DNA of 64,000 nt from Bimastos eiseni (GCA_959347315.1 OY365817.1:5825731-5889730); one strand, 5' to 3'. Shown: positions 43,485-55,250, counted from the first letter of the stretch. Translations and numbers: made by a program. Notes: generated by a model from the letters alone, not told the origin.

Positions 43485-45890
43485 TGTTGTGGTTGAACAG
43501 TACGAGTTTGATGCGCAGGGACCGTAGAAACGTGTTGTGGTTGAACAGTGGGTGTGTGATGTGCTGGCACAGTAGGTATTGTGTTGTGGTTGGACAGTGG
43601 GTGTGCGATGTGCTGGCACAGTAGGTGTGTTGTGGTTGGACAGTGGGAGTTCGATATGCTAGTACAGTGGGAACGTGTTGTGGTTGGACAGTATGAGTAT
43701 GATGTTGGACAGTGGGAGTGCGATGTGCTGGCACAGTAGGAATGTGCGGTGGTTGGACAGTGAGTGTGTGATGTGCTGGCACAGTGGGAACGTGTTGTGG
43801 TTGGACAGTATGAGTATGATGTCGGACAGTGGGAGTGCGATGTGCTGGCACAGTAGGAATGTGCTGTGGTTGGACAGTGAGTGTGCGATGTGCTGGCACA
43901 GTAGGAATGTGCTGTGATTGGACAGTACGAGTATAATGTTGGACAGTGGGAGTGCGATGTGTTCTGGCACAATAGGAATATGTTGTGGTTGAACAGTGGG
44001 AGCGCGATGTGCAGGTACAGTAGGAATGTGTTGTGGTTGGACAGTATGAGTATGATGTTGGAGAGTGGGAGTGTGTTGTGGTTTGACAGTGGGAGTGCGA
44101 TGTGCTGGCACAGTAGGAATGTGTTGTGATTGGACAGTGGGAGTGCGATGTGCTGGCAAGGTAGGTATTGTGTAGTGGTTGGACAGCGGGAGTGCTGGCA
44201 CAGTAGGAATGCGTTGTGGTTGGACACTGGGAGTGCGATGTGCTGGCACACTAGGAACGTGTTGTGGTTGGACAGTACAAGTATGATGTTGGACAGTAGG
44301 AATGCGATGTGCTGGCACAGTAGGAATGTGCTGTGGTTGGACAGTGGGTGTGCGATGTGCTGGCATAGTAGGTATTGTGTTTGGACAGTGGGTGTGTAAT
44401 GTGCTGGCACAGTAGGTATTGTGTTGTGGTTGGACAGTTGGTGTGCAATGTGCTGGCAGAGTAGGTATTGTGTTGTGGTTGGACAGTGGGAGTGCGATGT
44501 GCTGGCACAGTAGGAACATGTTGTGGTTGGACAGTGGGTGTGCGATGTGCTGGCATAGTAGGTATTGTGTTTGGACAGTGGGTGTGTAATGTGCTGGCAC
44601 AGTAGGTATTGTGTTGTGGTTGGATAGTTGGTGTGCAATGTGCTGGCAGAGTAGGTATTGTGTTGTGGTTGGACAGTGGGAGTGCGATGTGCTGGCGCAG
44701 TAGGAATATGTTGTGGTTGAACAGTGGGTTGTGATGTGCTGGCACAGTAGGAATGTGTTGTGGTTGGGCAGTACGAGTATAATGTTGGACAGTGGGAGTG
44801 CGATGTGCTGGCACAGTAGGAATATGTTGTGGTTGAACAGTGGGAGTGCGATGTGCTGGCACAGTAGGAATGTGTTGTGGTTGGACAGTATGAGTATGAT
44901 GTTGTTGGAGAGTGGGAGTGTGTTGTGGTTTGACAGTGGGAGTGCGATGTGCTGGCACAGTAGGTATTGTGTTGTGGTTGGACAGTGAGTGCTGGCACAG
45001 TAGGAATGCATTGTGGTTGGACACTGGGAGTGCGATGTGCTGGCACAGTAGGAACGTGTTGTGGTTGGACAGTACGAGTATGATGTTGGCCAGTGGGAAT
45101 GCGATGTGCTGGCACAGTAGGAATGTGCTGTGGTTAGACAGTGGGAGTTCGATGTGCTAGTACAGTAGGAACGTGTTGTGGTTGGACAGTATGAGTATGA
45201 TGTTGGACAGTGGGAGTGCGATATGCTGGCACAGTAGGAATATGTTGTGGTTGAACAGTGGGTTTGCGATGTGCTGGCAAAGTAAGAATGTGTTGTCATT
45301 GAACAGTGGGTTTGCAATGTGCTGGCACAGTAAGAACGTGTTGTGGTTGGACAGATAAGAGTATGATGTTGTTGGAGAGTGGGAGTGTGATGTGCTGGCA
45401 CTGTAGGAAAGTGTTGTGATTGGACAGTGGGAGTGTGATGAGCTGGCACAGTGGGCATTGTGTTGTGGTTGGACACTGGAAGTGCGATGTGTTGGCACAG
45501 TAGGAACGTGTTGTGGTTGGACAGTACGAGTATGATGTTGGACAGTGGGAATGCGATGTGCTGGCACAGTAGGAATGTGCTGTGGTTAGAGAGTTGGAGT
45601 GTGATGTGCTGGTACAGTAGGAATGTTATGTGGTTGGACAGTGGGTGTGTGACTGCTGGCTCAGTAGGAATATGTTGTGGTTGGACAGTACGAGTATAAT
45701 GTTGGACATTGGGAGTGCGATGTGCTGGCACAGTAGGATTGTGTTGTGGTTGGACAGTGGAAGTGCGATGTGCTGGCACAGTAGGAATGTGTTGTGGTTG
45801 GACAGTGGGTGTGCGATGTGCTGGCACAGTAGGAACGTGTTGTGGTTGGCAGTGGGAGTGCGTTATGCTGGTATAGTAGGAATATGTTGT
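43485..45890. repeat. 48-bp-unit minisatellite, about 50 degenerate units
   Basis: The unit is GTGTTGTGGTTGGACAGTGG plus a 28-bp remainder ending GGCACAGTAGGAAT. Some units carry an insertion with GTATGAGTATGATGTTGGAC, making about 69 bp. Because 48 is divisible by three and the antisense unit has no stop in any frame, long - strand frames of 766 codons (45959-43659) and 578 codons (45115-43379) appear, made of TVPAHRTPTVQPQH-like repeats in shifting frames. Higher-order copies are visible, for example 44361 and 44551 at a ~190-bp period. There is no signal peptide, start context or non-repetitive domain, so these frames are most likely not genes. Confidence 0.95.
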
Positions 45891-45899
45891 AGGAATATC

Positions 45900-48030
45900 T
45901 GTCGGACTATCCGGAAGACTAATATGGCTAGACATTAGGCAAGTGCTGTTGCCAAGCAAGGTTCCTGCAGTGATTTGAAATGTCTAGTTTTTGATTAATT
46001 AGTTGGTCACATGCAGGTTTTGAAGGCTGATTATAGCTCATTCAGATTTTAAGTTTGGTTGGTGCTGACTGTTGCATCATTCTAAGATTAGTGTTTGTTT
46101 AGTGAATGTGACGCATGCACGGACACAGGACATTTCTAGAATGAAATCGAATATATATTCTTGGTGTTTCTAAGTGTTTTGGACTATTTCAGATGTGTGT
46201 CATCAGATGTGTTAACTGATGAAGGGTGGTTGGCCACTAAAGGTTTCAGGTTACTAGAGGCCAAGAGAGGCCTTGGGTTGGTGCTGATTGTTCTACTGCA
46301 GTGACAATTCACGAATAAGTCATCCTCCACAAGAGATGAAGTGGCCAAGGAATCCATTATGTCAGTGCCTCGCACCAACATTTGTCAGGCTATTTATCTT
46401 GTTGTACACCTCGTCGCTTGTCAACACTCTTCTTCTAGGATGCTGTGCAGTTCAGGAACTCCGAAAATGGCATATCACATGTGATCTTATACAGAGACCA
46501 ACCAATAAATTCTCACCCACAGTTGATCTGCTTTCAAAGTTTGTGGTCCAGGTTGTGCTGAAGAGGAATGAGTCCAGGCTCACTAACTGTCGTTCTAAGA
46601 TTACTGTCTGTTGAGTAAATGTGACACATTCATGGACACACGACATTCCTAGATGTGCTTTATGATGAATTTGAGCATTGCGCCGGACGTGTCACTGACA
46701 TTTTGTTGGTTGGCACGCCACCGATGTGTTTAATTGTTGTTTCTATGATATGTTTCTATGATTTTGCAATAAATTGCTTTTATTTTTCCGTGTTTTTGCT
46801 AAGCATGACTGGCAACACTGATTTTGTATCAATGAACATATGATGACACCAATTCGTATTGACTTTTGCAACAGTACAGGCATCGTATGCTGTTAAAGGT
46901 TATTCGTGAATGTTATAATTCTATTTGAGGTAAGGCAAAAGAACTCCAGAAGCTGTGTCGAATTTGCGTGATGCACCTGGTGAATTGCAATTGACCTGAT
47001 GATGCTGTTGTGGTTGCTAATAAAACTCAGCCGAGTTTTATTGTACTCCGCATTACTCGAACAATAAATAACGAGGCCGAGTTTTAATTAAAAAAGAGGC
47101 TTTCCAATTTTCTTTTTTTTTAAAACGAAAATCTGATATTTTTATTTACAAAAGCGACTATCGACCTAATTAAAAACACAAATATTTTTACTAATAGTAC
47201 TTCCTAGTGTAAACTGAATGGGACGTTGTGGCATAGCCGTATGTTCTGTGCCTTGTAAAAAGGTAGTTAGGTCTCGTTTGTTTAACCATGCTGTCAGGTT
47301 TTTGAACGTTTTTATTGCTACACTTGGAAGTTGGCCCTGAATTAGAAACAGAAAGAAATTGTACTTGTATTTTCTATAGTTTTCGTTCATCAATATTGAT
47401 TTTATTTCATTCTCTTTCTAGTTCTCATTCTCCTGAACAATCACCTATTCAATTTCATATTCTAGTTTTAGTTTCGTGAACGAAATTAATACCAGTCATG
47501 TAAGCTTTATCTTGAGTAAGCGCTTTTTATATTGTTTTGATCATTCAGAATAAAGCTCTTTTGCTGCTTGTTTCAGGAAAGGTCTGTTTCTGTTGTGCTG
47601 CATTAGGGCTCTGTTTCTGTGGCTAAAGCTCTTTCTCTGCTGTTCTGCATCCTTTAGGCTAACAGACCTTTTCTGCTGATATTCTGCTTGTTTAGGGAAG
47701 AGCTCCTTTGTTTCTGCTAGTTTTTTTTAGGTTAAAGCTATGTTTCTGGCATTGTTGTGTTTGTTTAATATTAAGCACCTTTCTATTGTTGTTGAGCTTC
47801 TTTGAGATAAAGCTCTTTCTCTCCTGTTCCATTTATAATTTTAATTATAATTTTACATTTTAATGGTATGATATTTAAAAAACTTCTGGGCTTCCTTTCC
47901 ATATCTGGCCACATGAATGCCCTTTCCTGCTCCTGCTTCTATCACCTTCACTAGATCTGCTCTATCACTCTCACTGCATGCTGTGTCCAGTGTGCACACT
48001 CTCATCTGTTCCCAATAGACTTTAGCAACA
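45900..48030. other. No gene recognised; diverged direct repeats
   Basis: A ~60-bp block beginning TCTAAGATTA and ending CATTYCTAGA occurs at about 46081-46140 and again at 46595-46654 in direct orientation. Around 47560-47840 a decayed tandem of units containing GCTCTTTCTCTGCTGTT is visible. No exon or RNA gene is recognised. Confidence 0.45.
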
Positions 48031-48400
48031 TTGCCTTCATTGGACTCACCTCAAAATATCCTCAATGCAGCTGCCCGATTATTCGGTGGAATTCACTTGC
48101 TCCCAGCACCTCAACACATTCATTTGAAGACCATTGTGCTGATGCATAACTGTCTCCTAGGGTCTGCCTCTGCGTATCTTCTGGCCCTCTGCTCTAGGGT
48201 CTCCTCTATTCTGCACCGGGCTTCCCTTCATTTCTCTGCCTGTGGCCTGCTGGTGGTTCCCTGCAAGTGCTCTGCCACGACCCAGGATCTTTGCCTACGT
48301 GTGTCCTACCCATGGGCGTCCGCAGGAATATTTTTCCAGAGAGGTCATGCCAGTAAAGCACACATAAATATTCATTCTCTACATTTGAGAGATTGCTAAG
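48031..48400 (+). mobile_element. L2 LINE 3' fragment
   Basis: A 122-codon + frame resembling the C-terminus of L2 RT: NILNAAARLFGGI, a degenerate LHWLP region, IVLMHNCLLGSASAYL and LVVPCKCSATTQDL. 5'-truncated. Related to 22480-22712. Confidence 0.8.
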
Positions 48401-49177
48401 AAGATCAAGGTGGCTTGCACAGCTGTTGACGCTACTGTAAATAGGGTTACTGAAAACAGAACTTCAATTCACGGCTATGATGAGGAAGACAAAACGTGGT
48501 CAGTGGTCACCAAGCGGGTTGATCTTTTGTAAAAGATACAGAGAGTGGACTCTAGAGAAACTGAAAAATCAACAAAAATCAACAAAATTAAACAAAATCC
48601 AGTGACCGATGTCATATCAGTCACTTCCAACAGAACAGTGCACCAAGTCATGATACAAAGGCCATGAAATACTGACTGGAGCAGAAGGGTATTCCACTGC
48701 TAGAACATACCAGATTTAAACATCATTGAGACAGTGATGAAAGGTCTCTCTGCTGAGTCCAGCATCTGACACAGACTTGATCAGCTGGATCAAGGCAGTT
48801 TATTTATGCCAGCTTTACTGGCATGAGCTCTATTTCAAGAACCATGGTTAGTTCAGCAGTGCACAAAAAAAGCAATTGAAATCAAGGATTACTCTTCACA
48901 AAGAAAAAACTGGTGTGTTTTAACATTACAGCACATATTGTACTTAAAAAACTGCAATAAAATTGGTCAAATGACATGTTACTAGAGCATCAACCTTTGT
49001 ACAACATTTATGCATATTCTTGCTTGAAATGACAGCCCACCATGGCAAAAATAGTAAATGTTTAAAATTTACATATATTTTCCAACAATTTCCTATAGAT
49101 GCTGTATGGTGAAATGATACTGATAGCAAAAGAAGCACAATAACTAAAAAATAGCGCATAAAAAACCCAGAAAATAT
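48401..49177. other. No gene recognised
   Basis: Between an L2 fragment and a hAT MITE. Some short + strand phrases around 48400-48860 look like a decayed transposase-type frame (for example a YLLEQKGIPLL-like phrase near 48675 and repeated lysine codons), but the frame is too broken to assign. Confidence 0.35.
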
Positions 49178-49185
49178 CAAAACGG

Positions 49186-50014
49186 CAGTGATGTAGTCGA
49201 GTCCACCTAAGCCGAGTCGAGTCCAGAGTTCCTAGAGTCGTCCGAGTCCCAAATGTCCGAGTCCCAGTCCAAGTACACGAAAACACACAATAAAAGATGT
49301 TGTCGGGAATCGACAGTTCAATATATGTTATAGCACAAGGAATTAACATAGGGTGTCAAAAACATAATAGTACAATTTATCAAAAGTTACTTTAATGTAT
49401 CCAAATTACATTTAATAAGCACAAAAGCTAAGTCTTTGTTGTGGAGTGCGGGCACTGAAACACAGTGTGTCACCTTATCCCTTGGAACACATTATCCCTT
49501 ATCTCTGTTTATAATACCCCACCCACAACCGAACACGGAAGACACACGGCAATGATTATTTGGGGGCGCAAGGGAGGCGAAGGAACAACGGTCACAGCTA
49601 TAATAATTAGAAAGAGCCCGACCGCTGTCGAACACGGCAGGTCAGACCCATGACCTCTCCCAGTCCCAGGGGGCTGGCCCTACAGCTGTTATGGCTTCAC
49701 ACACCACCTATCCCCACTCTCCAACGCAGCGTTGTGCAGTGTGCGCACCACGAACACACTGCACCGGGAACACGCTGTACAATGTACACACACTAACTGG
49801 AAGTTGGCCAAGAACATTGAGCTCTAATTACAACCTAGGTTAGAATGGTAACTATTTTAAGTAAGTAAGCAGTGAGCACACGAAATTGTTGCAGTGAGAC
49901 AAAGTCAAAATTCGAGTCAAGGGCTTCGAGTCCAAGTCAGAGTCATGTCATTCGAGACCTCCGATAAACGGTCTCGAGTCAGACTCAAGTCCTTCGCCGG
50001 GCTCGGCATCACGG
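49186..50014. mobile_element. hAT MITE with GAGTC-rich ends and perfect target duplication
   Basis: Flanked by identical CAAAACGG 8-mers (49178-49185 and 50015-50022). Left end CAGTGATGTAGTCGAGTCC, right end as reverse complement CCGTGATGCCGAGCCC. Both subterminal regions are dense in GAGTC/GACTC motifs. 829 bp, no transposase. Confidence 0.93.
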
Positions 50015-50022
50015 CAAAACGG

Positions 50023-50894
50023 TAGAATATATGCCTGAAATTGTGCGTTCGCAAACTTTTGGCCATGGCTGTACTTGTCATTTCAGCAGTTGTAACGATT
50101 ATGCGCGTGCAAGCATTAGCCTACGTCGCGCGTGCATTAAACCTTGCTGTGACGCGCAAAGCAAGTATTACATTTTTCTTAAAGATATTTTTTTCCTTGC
50201 ATTAAAATTGAAAGACGGCGCCTATGACATACACAGCCAACATAAAGGAAAAAAGTTAGTTGATAATTAGTTTATTGTTGCGCAAATGCCCCTGCGCAAC
50301 GGTCTCCCTCGAGCTTTCGCTGCTGAGCCTAATGGGGCCCGCCACTAAAGCTCTCGATATAGTCGCTTGAGGCGCCACCTATTTTTCTATTGCGTACGTG
50401 ACGCGTGAGCGGCCATTTTGTGGTGTTGAAGTTCATTAAAAAGTCATATTCGCGATTAGTTCCCGTGTAGAAAACTTAGCGAAATTGATACGGGAAGTAT
50501 TACGACTTGTGTGGTGCAAGTGTCGTCTGAAAATTTCGAATGTGCACAAAAATAAATGTAATTAACTTTTGGCCAGAACTGGCGATAGCGCGAATGCATG
50601 TAACTGACGGCATTCGGCTGGGGTACATTTTTATAGCGCTGTGCTAGGAAGAATAGAGAACAAAGTAGCTAAGAAATTTGGATAAATTCTGTCATTACAT
50701 AACTATATAATTAGTGGAGTTTTAGGGGTTTGTTTGATGTTTGGTAGATTATAAAATTCGTTTGTTTGTTGTATAATCGTGATTAATAAATGTAAACCTG
50801 CAGCGGGTTGCTGAGGATTAATTGCCGTAAATAAAGATTGTTTGACTATTGAACATACAAATTCGTTAGACTTTAAAATAATTAAGCGGTCATA
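50023..50894 (+). other. Possible 5' leader of the LINE at 50895
   Basis: A more GC-rich stretch (50280-50480) with no exon precedes the 50895 frame. It could be the 5' untranslated region and internal promoter of that LINE. This is inference from position only. Confidence 0.25.
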
Positions 50895-51430
50895 GTGAGG
50901 AGCCCTATGGAAGCAAAAATAGATCAGTCTGCTCGTAAGGACCATACCAGCCCAGGTGCTTCATCTGCTCAGCAGATGATCGCCACCATCAGCCCCGAGG
51001 TCACGGACATTATGTTAAACCCTGTACGAGGTAATCCTGTGATGCAAACTGGGGCCCTCACTATACTAGGAGCTGAGATAGCGCCGACGGGGGCATATGG
51101 GCTAGAAGCCCTGACTTCGCGCTTGAGACGTAGTCGGCGACTGCAAGGGAAATGGCCTGGAGGCTATGGAGTAGGACCGGAAGTGGGATTAACCATTGTA
51201 ACCTCGGAAGGTATCCCCGATCAGCCAGCAAGGGTCGTGGTGAAAGCTGAAAGGAAGCCAAGACTCAGAAGTCTCAAATCTTAACGACCAAATCCAAGGC
51301 AAGAATTGGATACTGGAATGTAAGAATGTTATATGATACAGGGAAGCTGGCGCAAGGGGTGAGGAAGCTAAGAATACAAGCTAGAAATATTGGGGCTGAG
51401 TGAGATGCGATGGAGCTGCAGTGGCAATTT
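50895..51430 (+). mobile_element. LINE 5' end: short ORF and endonuclease start
   Basis: A 129-codon + frame (50895-51284; MRSPMEAKIDQS at its start, basic near its end) is followed directly by the N-terminus of a LINE endonuclease, RIGYWNVRMLYDTGKLAQ, with an in-frame stop just before the expected SEMRW-like motif. The copy breaks off at about 51430, where an oppositely oriented LINE begins. The first frame may be part of the same polyprotein; I do not recognise a domain in it. Confidence 0.65.
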
Positions 51431-52830
51431 TTAAGGAGTGCAATGTCATACGCAAATCCAAATCGACAAGCCTCTTAGCGTCTTTGTATTCTATTACATG
51501 GATCTCGGCATGTGCTTCTTCTCAATATCCATTCAAAACCTAGTAGGAATAATATTGGTGACAGTACACATCCCTGGCGTACTCTGGAGACAATTAAAAA
51601 CCATTCGCCAATTTCTTCATCAATGGTTTGGTGATCCATGTCTAAACTGAATTTGTTTTTTATATTATTGGTACTGAGCAGTTAAGGACACTATTATAAT
51701 GTTCCCTCCATCTCATTTCTTGTTCTTCGTGTGTTCGAAATGTGTTTCCGCTCTAACAGACATTTTCTGCGCCCCTTAACAGACAGCTATTCGCTATTTT
51801 ATGCAACGTTTTGGAGTCACCTTTCTTTGCTGCCGCTTCTGGTTCACTTAGCCTTGTTTCTGTCCATGTCATTTTATCCGCCCTACATCGCCCTACATTT
51901 TGTGTTCTGTTGTAACGAACATCCTCTATGCCCGTGTTCGTACTCAAGCCCTGCTCTTTCTTTCCTTTTTACGTTCATCGATTGCTTTCCATGTGTTGTC
52001 ACTAATTCATCTCTCCTTCCTCGTGTTCCCGCCTGGGTCCGAGGACATCTTGCGCCACGCCCATAATTGCATCTATAATTTTCATTCAGTTCTCCTCTGC
52101 TGTCTCGCATTCCTATTCGTCCAGCATACTGAATCGGTTTTTAGCTGTAGTTGGAGCTTCTGCTTGGTATCTTTTTTATTCAGCTTTGCAATATCTAGTC
52201 TTACATTCAGTTCTATTTACCAGATTTTTCAATTTCAGTCTTATTGTTGCGATAGCCAGGTAGTGATCCGAGACGACGTCAGCTCGTCTGTATGCGCCTG
52301 TATCTTGTAGTGGTGATGCCCATCTTCTGAATAGACATATATAATCGATTTTGTGTGTGGTTCCACCATCTGGAGATCTCCAGGTATCCATGTGTATGTT
52401 TTTGTGTTAGAACATGCTGCCACCAACAGTACTTTCACTTTGTTGTTGCTTTGTTGAAGCATTCTTTTTCCAATGTCATCTCTCTTTCCAGCGGCCTCTG
52501 TTCCCATGACATCCAGCCATCCTGTCCTGTCCTTGCCTATTTATGCGTTGAAGTCGCCTATGATGATGATCATATTCTGGTATCGCCTCCATGACATCCT
52601 GCAGTTGTTCAGAGAACTCATCTTTTCTTCGTTCGTGGCTGTACTTGTTGGTGCATACACTTGTATCAGGGTCATCTTGGTATGCCCTGTTTGTGGTCTG
52701 ATGGTAATTATTTTTTCGGTTTCACTTACCCATCCAGTTAGCTGATATCGTTTTTGGCCGACCATTATACCCACTTCTCTTTCATGCCTGTCTCCATCTG
52801 AGTAGCAGATGCTTATTCTGTGTCAAAGAC
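51431..52830 (-). mobile_element. RTE-like LINE, endonuclease and partial RT
   Basis: From high to low coordinates on the - strand: endonuclease with LIQVYAPTST and IIIIGDFNA (52774-52541), MGTEAAGKRDDIGKRML (52507), the ADVVSDHYLAIATIRLK catalytic-H region (about 52260), a lysine-rich linker, then RT with RVRQGCVLSPILFLL (about 51570) and a damaged FAYDIALL (normally ADD) at about 51445, where it stops at the junction with the + strand LINE. Several frameshifts. Confidence 0.82.
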
Positions 52831-53229
52831 ATTCACGCTTACGAAGTTCTTATGAATAGCAATCTGTCGCATCACTTTGAACCCGTAATTTGCTAAATAC
52901 CTTTTTTACTTTTAACGAGATAAGTAGAGGATTGTGTTATAAAGTCAGAAGTTCTGTGTCCCTAAATGTAATTGTTGTAATTATTGTTGTAACTGCACTA
53001 ATTTCTTCACTAGTTGACTGAATCTTTATTATATCCTATGTGTGTATGTAATATGTGATGAACATTGATCTAGTGTATTACTGGTTTCATACAATTTGAC
53101 TTTATATATTTTTCACGTGTTAAAAGAGTTTCCGGTTTTTTATGTGTCACGTGTTTTATTCAATATAGGGCCTACATATTATCATTGGTTGTGACTCACT
53201 TGTAAGCAGAACAATTTAATATTTTGTCT

Positions 53230-53481
53230 CTTTCACGGAGTGAATAATGTGAACACGGGGTAGGTAGTATGAAATCGCTTTCATATTACCTCTGGGGTAA
53301 TCTTAAATCGATTTCAGATTACCGGGGGAGGGGGGAGTAACTTGAAATGGGGTAACCTGAAATCTTTACATGAGCGATTTCAGATTACCCCCATTCATCT
53401 TACCCCCGGTAACTTGAAATCGATGTCAAGTTACCCCCTTCGATTTCAGATTAGGCCTACTCCATGAGTAATATGAAATCA
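53230..53481. repeat. Palindromic GTAATCTGAAATC repeat, copy 1
   Basis: A cluster of GGTAATCTGAAATC and GATTTCAGATTACC motifs in both orientations with C- and G-runs between them. The upstream 53070-53230 and this block together match 60190-60530 in direct orientation. It is interrupted at 53482 by a hAT insertion and resumes at 57432. No coding potential. Confidence 0.8.
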
Positions 53482-53521
53482 GCTGCAAGCAGTGGCGTAG
53501 GCAGGATTTCCCAAGGGGGGG

Positions 53522-54148
53522 TTAGTGTGGCGTCCACCGTTCGGACGCTACCAGGTCGCGCAACGGTGCCGGCTCCAACCCTCTTCTGTGTCTGGAGCCA
53601 CTCGAGTCACTTCTAAGTCGATTTTTAGCATAGCCTGACCGTTCTCCATCTATGCCTTTCGTAGCAGTGACTGTCGGAGGAGAATCGGGGTTGACCGTTT
53701 CTCTAAAAGAGGCAACAGTATATGACTCTGTCTCGGGATCAGACTCTATCACTTCCGCGGTCGCCGGATGGGCAACGTCCTGAGGATGGCCTTTATTCAG
53801 AACAGGGTTCGCTCTTTTACCGACCGGAGTCTTCCCTTTCTTGTTTACTCGCTTAGAGACGGTTTTCCTCTTTCTCTCTACCTGACCTGAGCTTCGTCGT
53901 ATCATTCTACATCTCGTGACTCTTAAACAATCGCCAACAGGGGGCATCAAACGTTCTCCCTGTTCCGGAGAGCAGAAATATTTGTAACAAGTCCCTTCGT
54001 CACTTTGCCGTAGGCAATACTGGCCACTGATCTTAACGTCGCCTTTTCCCAGACACTTATCCACCGGAAATCGCACCTTCCACTCTTCATGTACCTCTCG
54101 CTCCATGCCCGTGTGTGGCATACCGGCCTCACACGTATAAATTATCAT
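53522..54148 (-). CDS. 208-codon ORF, unrecognised, Cys-rich N-terminal half
   Basis: Begins MIIYTCEAGMPHTG. The first ~80 residues contain eight or nine cysteines (YCLRQSDEGTCYKYFC among them), suggesting a small disulphide or metal-binding fold. Then comes a basic RKRKTVSKRVNKKGK stretch, an acidic/Ser-Thr region and an end of RRGLEPAPLRDL then VASERWTPH. The stop codon lies just outside the element, using flanking bases. The tail resembles the ragged ends of retrotransposon polyproteins, but no known domain is visible. It could be part of an LTR-element protein reaching into the LTR, or chance. Confidence 0.35.
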   Translation of the reverse strand: MIIYTCEAGMPHTGMEREVHEEWKVRFPVDKCLGKGDVKISGQYCLRQSDEGTCYKYFCSPEQGERLMPPVGDCLRVTRCRMIRRSSGQVERKRKTVSKRVNKKGKTPVGKRANPVLNKGHPQDVAHPATAEVIESDPETESYTVASFRETVNPDSPPTVTATKGIDGERSGYAKNRLRSDSSGSRHRRGLEPAPLRDLVASERWTPH

Positions 54149-54237
54149 GCACCACGATTGACCGTCCTCTGCGTTTTGCAGTTGTCCACCAACACCGTAA
54201 TATATACTGAGACTTCGGGAAAACCCGGGGAGTATCT

Positions 54238-54660
54238 ATGACCACGTTAGGTGGCCAAGAAGAATATGTATCGAAAAACCGTAATACAATCAAGAAGAGA
54301 TATCGCGGGGAAACCGCTATTAAAGATACTGCGTTCAGATACACAAGTAAAGATATCGCGGGGAAACCGCGAGTAAAGATATTGTTGCGATCAGATACGC
54401 AAGTCAAGAAACCACGGAAGACCGCAGGAGTAAGTATGACCACGTTAGGTAGCCAACAAGAATATTTATCGAAAGACCGTAAGACAATCAAGAAGAGGTA
54501 TCACGGGGAAACCGCGAATAAAGATATTTCGAATCAGACGCGCAAGTAAAGATATCGCGGGGAAACCGCGAGTAAAGATATTGCGATTAGACACGCAAAT
54601 AAAGATATCGCGGAAGACCGCGGGAGTAAGTATGACCACGTTAGGTAGCCAAGTATATAT
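54238..54660 (+). repeat. ~197-bp tandem repeat with CGCGGGGAAACCGCG sub-units
   Basis: Units start ATGACCACGTTAGGTRGCCA at 54238, 54436 and 54632. Inside each, the phrase AAAGATATCGCGGGGAAACC recurs, where CGCGG-GGAAA-CCGCG can form a short stem. An inverted relative of part of the unit lies at about 60950-61010. Confidence 0.9.
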
Positions 54661-54894
54661 ATATTACAGGGAAAAGAAGATGAGGAAACAGCCGCAATTA
54701 TTGAGGTCTTCGCACCAGTCACGACCGTTTCTTGTAATTGTCGTAAGCACCAATGGGGTCACCCTCCCCGTATTTATCGAACGTATTCAATGGGAAACTT
54801 TCCCCGTATTTATCGAACGTTTAACCGGCCTCTCTTTCGGTCTGTACGGTTGCTACTACGGGAATCTAGCCGGCTTGTATTTCTAGCGGCCACC

Positions 54895-55250
54895 CTAATT
54901 TTCTCGGTCTCGGCCACCCGGAACTTTTGCGTATCCGACAACCTGCTGGAAAACGCGAGGATTAACTATGACCGATCTAGGTAGCCAACATTTATATTTC
55001 TTGGTTACCAAAACTTTCTCAGACTCGGCCACCCGAAACTTTTGCGTATCCGACAACCTGCTGGAAAACGCGAGGATTAACTCTGACCGATCTAGGTAGC
55101 CAACATTTATATTTCTTGGTTACCAAAACTTTCTCAGACTCGGCCACCCGAAACTTTTGCGTATCCGACAACCTGCTGGAAAACGCGAGGATTAACTATG
55201 ACCGTTCTAGGTAGCCAACATTTATATTTCTTGGTTAACCAAACTTTCTC
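54895..55250 (+). repeat. 115-bp tandem repeat, three copies
   Basis: Copies are keyed by CGGCCACCCG at 54911, 55026 and 55141 and by the core TGACCGATCTAGGTAGCCAA near 54968, 55083 and 55198. The period is exactly 115 bp twice. The core is related to that of the neighbouring 197-bp units. A further duplicated GCCGCCGAGGCCTCTCT phrase lies at about 55296 and 55366. Confidence 0.95.

Noticed and set aside
43485..45890. CRISPR-like array
   Set aside because: Units are contiguous and degenerate without unique spacers, in animal nuclear DNA.
43379..45959. Frames of 766 and 578 codons on the - strand
   Set aside because: They are readings of a 48-bp minisatellite that is stop-free in all antisense frames; the translation switches register with each indel and has no unique domain.
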